Positions 1 to 6,514 of a DNA stretch of 9,073 bases are shown piece by piece; position 1 is the first letter of the stretch; the number at the start of each line of letters is the position of its first letter. The stretch comes from JBFELO01 sp041552055. Its GTDB lineage: Bacteria > Acidobacteriota > Thermoanaerobaculia > Thermoanaerobaculales > Sulfomarinibacteraceae. Under the pieces are notes generated by a model, which saw nothing but the letters and a program-made list of their open reading frames with translations, ran no database searches and had not been told where the DNA came from. A program made the position numbers and the translations under genes. Location: NCBI GenBank assembly GCA_041552055.1, contig JBFELO010000178.1:1-9073 (forward strand). Direction: 5' to 3'.

Positions 1-141
1 CGGTGGACCTCGTTGGCGGACGATGATTACCCGGAACCGATCCCGCCCGAGCTCGAGCCGCAGACCAACCCGACCTGGAACGAGGCCTTTGCCTACCAGG
101 ATCCGCGACGGATCCGATTGGGGGTCAAGTTCTCCTGGTAA
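1..141 (+). CDS. C-terminal end of an outer-membrane beta-barrel protein, probably a TonB-dependent receptor (5' part outside window)
   Basis: Frame 1 is open from the first base and ends with TAA at 139-141, giving 46 residues. The tail reads NEAFAYQDPRRIRLGVKFSW. An 'R.I.LG.KF.(F/W)' ending is typical of the last beta strand of Oar-type TonB-dependent receptors, where the final aromatic residue, here Trp, serves as the recognition signal for the BAM insertion machinery. The preceding proline- and acid-rich stretch (PEPIPPELEP) would be an extracellular loop. The gene is followed 24 bp later by a strong terminator, so it is the last gene of its transcript. The receptor that begins at 8908 is of a compatible type, so the minus-strand operon may lie between two receptor genes. 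The plug and most of the barrel are not visible, so the exact family is inferred from the tail alone. Confidence 0.65.
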   Translation, partial: RWTSLADDDYPEPIPPELEPQTNPTWNEAFAYQDPRRIRLGVKFSW

Positions 142-165
142 AGGACTTTCCTACCCTTTCAGATC

Positions 166-190
166 AGGGGCGCTCCGGCGCCCCTTTTTT
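166..190 (+). terminator. Intrinsic (Rho-independent) terminator of the upstream receptor gene
   Basis: A perfect 8-bp stem, AGGGGCGC (166-173) with GCGCCCCT (178-185), closes a TCCG tetraloop and runs directly into six T residues (185-190). It lies 24 bp after the TAA at 139-141. No T tract flanks the stem on the minus-strand side, so it should terminate only plus-strand transcription. Confidence 0.92.
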
Positions 191-234
191 CGTGCTGGGA
201 AAACGTGACGGGCTTTTGTAGGTCACCCTTTTTT

Positions 235-348
235 CGGGAACGGGAACGGGAACGGGAACGGGAACGGGAACGAGGACGGGGACGGAAACTGGGGTGCGAT
301 CGGAATCGAAATCGGTATCGGGATCGCAATCGTAATCGCAATCGAGAA
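235..348. repeat. Hexanucleotide tandem array, 19 in-phase units of the type CGNNA(A/T)
   Basis: Read in steps of six from 235, the units are CGGGAA six times, then CGAGGA, CGGGGA, CGGAAA, CTGGGG, TGCGAT, CGGAAT, CGAAAT, CGGTAT, CGGGAT, CGCAAT, CGTAAT, CGCAAT and CGAGAA. By eye it looks like two arrays, one of GGGAAC and one of ATCGNN. The 66-bp offset between them is exactly eleven units, so it is one continuous register. The left end is homogeneous, as expected of recent slippage expansion. The right end keeps CG and AT while the two middle bases vary. It lies between a terminator and the 3' end of the minus-strand operon. Encoded in any frame it would give only Arg-X dipeptide repeats, without a credible start or ribosome binding site, so I treat it as non-coding. 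Confidence 0.9.
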
Positions 349-386
349 CTACAGATCACTCGACCCTAGCCAATGCGCGGGGATGG

Positions 387-1880
387 CTACTCCACGTACC
401 CGAGGGCGCGCAGCCGCTGGAGGCTTTCGTGGTCGCGGCTGGAGAATCGACCGGGGCGCAGCGTGGTGTCGAGCTCCGCGACCCACAGGCGGAGCGAGTC
501 GAGCAGCTCGTTGCGCAACTCTCGGTCGACCTCGCCGCGATCGGTTGTCTCCCCCGGATCGGCGATCAAATCGTAGAGCTCTGCCGCCCTGCCCACCTTC
601 CATACCAACTTGTGCTCCTCGGTACGGATCATGCGCATCTCGTGGTCGATCTCGCGGACGTCGAAGCCCGGGAAACGCTGCAGCAGCCGGATCCCGTTGA
701 TCGGCCGTCCATTCTCGGCAAAGACCGCTTCTCGGCGGCCATGCCCGCCGTCGCACAGGCTGCGCGCGAGCATCGCGGCATTGGCGTCATCGTCGGCCTC
801 GAGCACGCCGCAGGTGTCGAGCACCGTCGGCACCAGGTCCACCAGGCTGACCACCTCATCGACCTCGACCCCGGACGTGAACCGCGCCGGGTAGCGGATC
901 AGCAGCGGCACCCGGACCGTGGTGTCGAATAGACTGTACAGGTGGTCGATCATGCCGTGATCACCGAGGTTTTCTCCGTGGTCGGAGGTGACGATGACCA
1001 GCGTCTGGTCGAGCGCATCCGGCCCTCTCACGGCGTCGAGCAGGTCGGCAACCAGGCTGTCGGCAACCGCCACCTCGGAGGTGTAGAGCTCACGCAGGAT
1101 CTGAAAATCAGCGGCGTCCAACGGGAGCGCCCCGGCGAAATGCTCCCAGCCGCCCTCGATGGTGCGCAGCCGCGCCAACCGCGCCGGTGACCAGTCCCGG
1201 CTGGAAAATCGGTGGAAGACCTCCTCCGGTGGGGTGTAGGGCAGGTGGGCGATGTTGAGGTTGACGAACAGGAAAAACGGATCGGCGCTGTCGATCGACG
1301 TCCGCAGCCATTCGACGGCGGCTGCGGTTGCGGCCTGTTCGCCCTCCAGTTCGCTGCGACCGTCGTCGCCGCGCCACGCCTCGAGGTAGTGCTCGAACCC
1401 CTGGGCGAACCCACGCTCGGCGCTTAACCACGGATTCCGCACCACCGCGCCCGTGCGGTAGCCCTCGGCGGCGAGATGCTCGGCCAGGGTCGTCACCTGC
1501 TCAGGCAAGTGGTTCGTCTCGGACGTCGCTCCCGCCTCGGACGGGTAACGTCCGGTGAGCATGCTTCCGTGGGAGGGGAGGGTCCAGAAGCTGGTGGCGT
1601 ACGCACGTCGGTACACGCTGCTCTCCGCCGCAAGCGCATCGATCGCTGGCGTGGTTCCGGTCGGACCGCCGTAGCACGAGAGAGCGTCCGCGCGGGTCGT
1701 GTCCAACACCACGAGCAGGACGTTGGGCTGTGGCTGCGCGATAGCGGGCGGTTCCGGAGTCGACGCAGGACCACAGCCGCCTGCGAGCGTCGTCACGAGG
1801 ATTCCCATGCTGGCGACGACGACTCGAGTCCCCGCGCTGGCGTCGGTGGGTGTATGTGACATCGCCCGCGTTGGTCTCAT
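387..1880 (-). CDS. Sulfatase-family (PF00884-like) hydrolase, probable lipoprotein, threonine at the nucleophile position
   Basis: The product has 497 residues. A signal segment at about residues 18-35 ends in LAGGC (Cys36), a slightly imperfect lipobox, so it is probably a lipoprotein exported across the inner membrane. The alkaline-phosphatase-fold core follows: NVLLVVLDTTRAD (first metal Asp60), SFWTLPSHGSMLTGRYP (nucleophile site), and SDHGENLGDHGMIDH (Asp300, His301, His313), then the usual VRVPLLIRYP strand. In classical sulfatases the nucleophile site is C/S-x-P-S/A-R, with Cys or Ser converted to formylglycine. Here it is Thr100-L-P-S-H, so formylglycine cannot form by the usual route. 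Family relatives with Thr act as phosphodiesterases or phospho-transferases, but the substrate here is unknown. The C-terminus ends in LRALGYVE, a tail shared with the AlkP-like protein just upstream. The ATG at 1880 overlaps that gene's TGA (ATGA), which supports this start and translational coupling; an in-frame ATG at 1862 is the alternative. It is the last gene of the operon. Confidence 0.9.
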   Translation of the reverse strand: MRPTRAMSHTPTDASAGTRVVVASMGILVTTLAGGCGPASTPEPPAIAQPQPNVLLVVLDTTRADALSCYGGPTGTTPAIDALAAESSVYRRAYATSFWTLPSHGSMLTGRYPSEAGATSETNHLPEQVTTLAEHLAAEGYRTGAVVRNPWLSAERGFAQGFEHYLEAWRGDDGRSELEGEQAATAAAVEWLRTSIDSADPFFLFVNLNIAHLPYTPPEEVFHRFSSRDWSPARLARLRTIEGGWEHFAGALPLDAADFQILRELYTSEVAVADSLVADLLDAVRGPDALDQTLVIVTSDHGENLGDHGMIDHLYSLFDTTVRVPLLIRYPARFTSGVEVDEVVSLVDLVPTVLDTCGVLEADDDANAAMLARSLCDGGHGRREAVFAENGRPINGIRLLQRFPGFDVREIDHEMRMIRTEEHKLVWKVGRAAELYDLIADPGETTDRGEVDRELRNELLDSLRLWVAELDTTLRPGRFSSRDHESLQRLRALGYVE

Positions 1881-4660
1881 CCGCCGCCCTGGAGGACCGC
1901 CAGCAGCTCGACGATCTCCGGTTGGTCGGGGTAGCGGCGTCGGTTCTCCTCGAGCAGCTGGTGAGCCTCGTCGACCCGGCCGAGGCGCACCAACACCTTG
2001 GCGCGGGCCACGATCAGTCTGGCGCCCTCGGCTCCGAGACGTTCCGCAGCATCAAACTCGCGCAGCGCCTCCTGATTGCGGTCCAGCGAGGCCAGCACTG
2101 CGCCGTAGTTGAAACGCAGGCTGGCATCGTCGAGGTGGGCACTCACCGCCCTCTCGAGCACGGCTGCGGCCTCCTCTCTCTTCCCCTGCATCTGCAGCGC
2201 GACGGCCATATTCGACGCCACGCCGGGGTTGGTGGGATCGCTCTCGAGGACTCGCTCGAGCGCCCGTTCGGCGAGCTCCGGTCGTCGCTGACGGAGGCAG
2301 ACGACCGCCAGGTCGTTGAGCCGTTTGAGGTCGGTGGAGACCGCGGCCAAATGTGCCTCCAGGATGCGATCCGTGGCCAGCGGTCTGCCCTGGTCGGCCA
2401 GGCGGAGCAGCTCCTCGGTCGCGATGGGGTCGGCCGGGTCGAGCTCCAGTGCGGCCAGGAACTCCTGCTCGGCCCGCTCGGCGTGACCGAGGCGCAGCAG
2501 GGCCAGCCCGCGCGCCGAGAAGTAGGTCGACGAGTGCTCCCAGCGGGGGCGGAGCGCATCCAGTGCCGGCAGCATCCGCTCCAGCAATCCGGCGGCATCG
2601 GCGGCGTCCACCATGTCGACCAGCGCCTTCGCCGGAAGCTGCGCGTGCTGCGTGTCCAGCGCGCGCAGAATCCAGCGTAACCGCTGCTCGTGGTTCCCCA
2701 TGTCCGCGTACACCGAAGACAGCGAGAACATGGCCAGGGCGAACTGCGGATCGATTTCGATGGCCTGCAGGTAGTACCGTTCGGCGCCCTCGAGATCACC
2801 GTCGCGATGGGCGATCTTGGCTCGGTTGTAGGGCTCGGTGGCACGCGCTTCGAGTTCGGACTGGGCCGGTGGCTGGTCCTGCTGTTCCCTGATCGCGGTC
2901 TGGCCGTCGTCGGCCACGTATCCGAGGGCCTGGAGCTCGGCGAGACGGGACGCGTCGAGGATGGATGACGATGTGGAATCCGACGGCGGCTGCCGGTCCA
3001 ACATCCAGGTCCGGGGCAGGTCCTCGTAGGTCGCCACCTCGGACGTGGGGATGGCTTCGGAGAACTCGGGACGCATCATGTCGGTCAGTGCACGGCCCGA
3101 GAGCTGGTTCGACATCGGGGCTCCGTGGAGCCAGAGCAGGGTCCGACACAGGTCGTCGATGTGGACTCGGGGAATCCTCCCTTGGCGGACGTGGGGTCCC
3201 GAGGCGAGGAACACGCCCACCATGCGGTGCCACTGGGCCGCACCCATGATGAAGTCATCGGGTTGGATCCTGGGCCGGGCGACACCGGTGTAGAAGCCGT
3301 GGTCGGCGACCACGATCCAGGTCGTGTCACCCGGTGCGAGCTCCATGAGGTCGCCCAACAGACGATCGCAATACTCGTAGTAGCGTCCCATGGTGTCGCG
3401 ATAGCTGCGGTACTCGTCTCCGTCCACCCAGCTCAGTCTGGGGGGCAGGTAGTGGGCGAACCGGTGACCGATGGTGTCGGTTCCCTCGATGTACAACACG
3501 GTGAGATCGGCCGGGCGCTGCTCCACCAACCACCGCCCGACGTTGAACACCCCCCGCGTCACGGCGATGATCTTGCGCAGGTGGTTGATCCGGTTGTCGA
3601 ACGGGTTGTCCGCCAGCCGCGCCTCCTCGAGGGCCTGGTCATACTCGTCACGACTGATGTCGGCGTACTCCCGAACCTCCTCGAAGTCGATCTGGTCCGC
3701 CTCGACCAGCAGGGGCAATACCTCGGCGGCCACCTCGGGAGGCGAGACGTTGTGAGGGTCGTCAAGTGGAGGACGGATGCCGAAGAGCTGGTAGAAGACC
3801 CTTTCCGAGACCATGACGCCGTCGATGGGCTCTGCCGGGTACGTGGCCCACCAGTTCACCACGTTGACCGACACGTCGATCTCCGACAGGATGTTCCAGA
3901 ACGCGTGCACGTTGCGGAACTGATTGGTGATCGGGACGTCCTTGTTGGTGGCCGGATCCTTGGCGACGAAGTCGAGGACGCCGTGGACCTCCGGCGGCCG
4001 GCCGGTGCCCATGCTGGTCCAGATCAACGGTGACAGCACCGGACGTCGGGACTCGATCTCTCCCCACGCCCCCTCGCGTTTCATGCGCGCGAAGGTGGGA
4101 CACTTCCCCGCAGCGATGAGCCGGTCGAGCAGCACCCAGTCCAATCCATCCATGCCGACCACGACCACCCGCTCGTCGGTCGGGCGGGCGGCCGCGCGAA
4201 GCTCTTCGAGGGCCGGGCTCGGATAGGTTGCCTGAAAGTCGCCGATGACGATCGGTAACTCGTCGGCCAGTGTGCGGAGCTCGGAGGAGGCGCGGGATCC
4301 CGCCTGCTGGCGCGGATACTCGCCATCGATACTCCGCAGCCGATCCAGGAAACGGCCGGTCAGTCGCACGGGGTCCACGGGTTCGAGGGGCAGGCGTTGG
4401 AAGTCCCATCTGTAGCGCAGGGCAAGCTCGAAGTCGAGCTCTTCGCCGTCCTGGGTCACGATCGGCCGTGCGAACGACAGCCGCTGCTCTGCCGATTCGT
4501 AGAACGAAACCCTCGCCAGCGGGAGCTTGAGCTGGAGGCCCGGCCCGAGGTAACGGCCGCCGCACCATGCGCCCGTGCCGGCCGGCACTCTCACCACGGA
4601 GGCGACGATGCCGAGAACGACCAGCAGGGCGGCGGCGAGCCCGATCAGAGATCGCCTCAT
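1877..4660 (-). CDS. Membrane-anchored type I phosphodiesterase-like protein (AlkP superfamily) with band-7-like N-terminus and C-terminal TPR repeats
   Basis: The product has 927 residues. Residues 5-24 form one transmembrane anchor. Residues 25-87 (VPAGTGAW..., GPGLQLKLPL, then DGEELDFELALRYRWD) resemble the first strands of an SPFH/band-7/HflC-type domain. An AlkP-superfamily domain of the phosphodiesterase/nucleotide pyrophosphatase kind covers about 163-530. Its visible residues are Asp171 in VVVVGMDGLDW, the probable nucleophile Thr215 in SPLIWTSMGTGRPPEVHG, Asp395 and His399 in EGTDTIGH, Asp453-His454 in ADHG, and His478 in QWHRMVGVFLASGP. All expected metal ligands appear present, so an active enzyme is likely; the substrate is unknown. 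After a LQALGYV motif (577-582) and a polar linker, about seven or eight TPR-like helical pairs run from about 608 to the end, probably for protein partners. The catalytic and TPR parts should be extracytoplasmic. The ATG at 4660 lies 36 bp after VWFA-2 and has a G-rich but weak ribosome binding site. The end overlaps the next gene by 4 bp. Confidence 0.9.
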   Translation of the reverse strand: MRRSLIGLAAALLVVLGIVASVVRVPAGTGAWCGGRYLGPGLQLKLPLARVSFYESAEQRLSFARPIVTQDGEELDFELALRYRWDFQRLPLEPVDPVRLTGRFLDRLRSIDGEYPRQQAGSRASSELRTLADELPIVIGDFQATYPSPALEELRAAARPTDERVVVVGMDGLDWVLLDRLIAAGKCPTFARMKREGAWGEIESRRPVLSPLIWTSMGTGRPPEVHGVLDFVAKDPATNKDVPITNQFRNVHAFWNILSEIDVSVNVVNWWATYPAEPIDGVMVSERVFYQLFGIRPPLDDPHNVSPPEVAAEVLPLLVEADQIDFEEVREYADISRDEYDQALEEARLADNPFDNRINHLRKIIAVTRGVFNVGRWLVEQRPADLTVLYIEGTDTIGHRFAHYLPPRLSWVDGDEYRSYRDTMGRYYEYCDRLLGDLMELAPGDTTWIVVADHGFYTGVARPRIQPDDFIMGAAQWHRMVGVFLASGPHVRQGRIPRVHIDDLCRTLLWLHGAPMSNQLSGRALTDMMRPEFSEAIPTSEVATYEDLPRTWMLDRQPPSDSTSSSILDASRLAELQALGYVADDGQTAIREQQDQPPAQSELEARATEPYNRAKIAHRDGDLEGAERYYLQAIEIDPQFALAMFSLSSVYADMGNHEQRLRWILRALDTQHAQLPAKALVDMVDAADAAGLLERMLPALDALRPRWEHSSTYFSARGLALLRLGHAERAEQEFLAALELDPADPIATEELLRLADQGRPLATDRILEAHLAAVSTDLKRLNDLAVVCLRQRRPELAERALERVLESDPTNPGVASNMAVALQMQGKREEAAAVLERAVSAHLDDASLRFNYGAVLASLDRNQEALREFDAAERLGAEGARLIVARAKVLVRLGRVDEAHQLLEENRRRYPDQPEIVELLAVLQGGG

Positions 4661-4696
4661 CTGCGCCCCCGCGACAGATCCGACGAGATCATACGA

Positions 4697-6436
4697 TCAG
4701 CCGCCACTGACAGAGGTCTGCACCGTGCTGTAGGAGGCCTGGCGCGAAAGGACGTCCAACAGACCGACGGCGATGCGGTGGCTCCCGTCATTCATGAGCA
4801 GGTTGCCGCTGAGGGCGTACCGTCTGTCGCGCGCCCGTTCGTAATCGGCGGCGAGAACCCGGATTTCGTGCTCCTGGCGCACCAGGTCCGACTGACGTCC
4901 CTTGGTGTCCCTGGAGGCGATGAACAGCACCACGCGACCCACGTAGTCCTCTCCCACCGGAAGCAGCGCAACATTCGCGAGCGGAACCGAGACGCGCACC
5001 GGAACGATCCAGCGATCGTTGGCCGCCGGAGACGGTTTGCCGGACACGAAGTCGATCTCCATCTGGTTGTCGTCGAGGTCGAACATGAGTCCGGTGAGGA
5101 CTCGGTCCTGGACCTGAGTCTCCCTTGACTTCTCCACGAACTGACGGCGATACCGGACGGTGTGGTCGGGATGATTCGGCAGCGTGACCCTGATGCGGTG
5201 GATCTTGTCGGCGCCGCTCGTGTTGATCGAGTACCCGAGTGAGTAATAGGTGTAGAGGTCTCGACCGACGCGTTCGAAGCCGGACGCGAAGTCGTTCGTG
5301 TTGTGGACGGACACGCCCCCGGTACCGTCAGCGATGTATCGGATCGAGTCGAGGTAGTTGTTGTCGCCGAGAGACGCCGAGCTCGAGTCCCTGGGGGAGC
5401 GGAACTCGGCGGAGGTCATTGCGGAGACCTCGAGTCCGCCGGCGGCGACGGTGTAGAAGGTCACATCCTGGGCGTTGGCCGTGGCGACGAGCGACTTGAG
5501 CGCGTCCGAGCGGTCGAACCGAGTGACCTGGGTGAAGATCCCCGGGTCCTGGTAGGAGTTGGCGAGCTCGGAGAAAAGAGTCAATCCAGCGACCATGGGG
5601 AGTCCGTTGGAGATGTAGATGATCGACTTCTTGCCCGGCATTCCGGAGATGCTGTTGACGATTTCGCGCAGCGCCTCGACGGTGAAGGTGAGACTCTGGG
5701 CCTCCTCCTCGGCGTACGAGATGATCTGATTGTAGATCTCCTGGTACTCCTGCTCGGACCGAGCCCGGACGCCACGTGCCGAGCCCTCCTCCTCGAGGTA
5801 GCGATTCATCAGCTCCACGATGCCGCTCCGTGTCGTCTCGAGGTCCACCCAGCCGCCGGTGTAGGAGCGCACGCTGCGCAGCGCGTCCAACACCGCCGAG
5901 GGGTCGGATGTGAAGGGCTGCAGGACTTCCAGCGACCTCTGGTAGCTCACGACCATCATCTGTACTGGCGGGCGAAGGTTGTCTCTCACAAACGCGCTCA
6001 TCTGGGCCAGCACCCGGTTGCGGTCAAGGGGGTGGAGGTTGTGGTTGTCGATGTAGAGGACGATGTTGACTGGGCGCGGCCGGGGAGGTGACGGCTCGCC
6101 GGGCACGGCGGTCGGGGTGGGCTCGATCTCCACGGTCTGCATCAGTTGGCGGTAATCCGCTTCCGTGATCAGCTGGAAGTTGGTGATCTCCCGCTCCTGT
6201 CCATCCTGGAACACCTCGAAATCGTCCTTCGATAGGGTGGTCACGGGTTTGCCGCCCCTGTCGGTCACATGAGCGATCACGTTGACCACGGTCACCTCGA
6301 CCTCGTCGATGAACTTGAGGCCACCGATCGGGCTCTGGTCGGTGCCATCCTTCTCCTGGCCGTGGGCGGGGATCGAAGCCATCGACAACACGAGCGCCAG
6401 CGTCAGGAGCAGAGGAAACGGACGGTGGTCTTTCAC
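4697..6436 (-). CDS. Secreted VWFA-related acidobacterial protein, second copy (VWFA-2)
   Basis: The product has about 579 residues: a signal peptide (to about AHGQ, residue 27), then a conserved head (PIGGLKFIDEVEVTVVNVIA, DDFEVFQDGQEREITNFQL) and a short proline-rich linker. A von Willebrand factor A-like domain follows, starting at NIVLYIDNHNLHPLDRNRVL. It includes GKKSIIYISNGLPMV and the strand VTFYTVAAGGLEV. Then come the family's YTYYSLGY segment and a beta-rich C-terminal region. VWA domains usually bind a metal through DxSxS (MIDAS); here the site reads D-N-H-N, so classical MIDAS binding is doubtful. The role is unknown; adhesion or scaffolding is the usual guess. It closely matches the upstream gene over its whole length, so the two arose by tandem duplication. 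It has no cysteine. I prefer the GTG at 6436 because GAGG ends 5 nt before it. A GTG two codons earlier (6442) is in frame but has no ribosome binding site. Confidence 0.9.
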   Translation of the reverse strand: MKDHRPFPLLLTLALVLSMASIPAHGQEKDGTDQSPIGGLKFIDEVEVTVVNVIAHVTDRGGKPVTTLSKDDFEVFQDGQEREITNFQLITEADYRQLMQTVEIEPTPTAVPGEPSPPRPRPVNIVLYIDNHNLHPLDRNRVLAQMSAFVRDNLRPPVQMMVVSYQRSLEVLQPFTSDPSAVLDALRSVRSYTGGWVDLETTRSGIVELMNRYLEEEGSARGVRARSEQEYQEIYNQIISYAEEEAQSLTFTVEALREIVNSISGMPGKKSIIYISNGLPMVAGLTLFSELANSYQDPGIFTQVTRFDRSDALKSLVATANAQDVTFYTVAAGGLEVSAMTSAEFRSPRDSSSASLGDNNYLDSIRYIADGTGGVSVHNTNDFASGFERVGRDLYTYYSLGYSINTSGADKIHRIRVTLPNHPDHTVRYRRQFVEKSRETQVQDRVLTGLMFDLDDNQMEIDFVSGKPSPAANDRWIVPVRVSVPLANVALLPVGEDYVGRVVLFIASRDTKGRQSDLVRQEHEIRVLAADYERARDRRYALSGNLLMNDGSHRIAVGLLDVLSRQASYSTVQTSVSGG

Positions 6437-6514
6437 GCGCACCTCGGCGGCGAGTCTACCAGATGGCCAACTACTTGCCGACGGAAGTGCGAGCCGGGTT
6501 TTCGAGGGACCCGG

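Noticed and set aside
205..234. GTGAC...GTCAC hairpin followed by six T residues, a possible second terminator
   Set aside because: The stem is only 5 bp with a 12-nt loop, and two C residues separate it from the T run; too weak beside the strong terminator at 166-190.
235..348. CRISPR-like array
   Set aside because: The units are 6 bp with no spacers; it is a simple tandem repeat.
142..369. Frame 1 stays open for 75 codons after the receptor TAA and runs through the hexamer array as Arg-X repeats
   Set aside because: A strong terminator intervenes, there is no ribosome binding site, and the only in-frame start candidate is a GTG at 205. The array gives dipeptide repeats in every frame because its period is six.
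3125..4033. A 302-codon plus-strand open frame antisense to the phosphodiesterase gene
   Set aside because: Same composition artefact; the minus strand here encodes the conserved catalytic core with its metal ligands.
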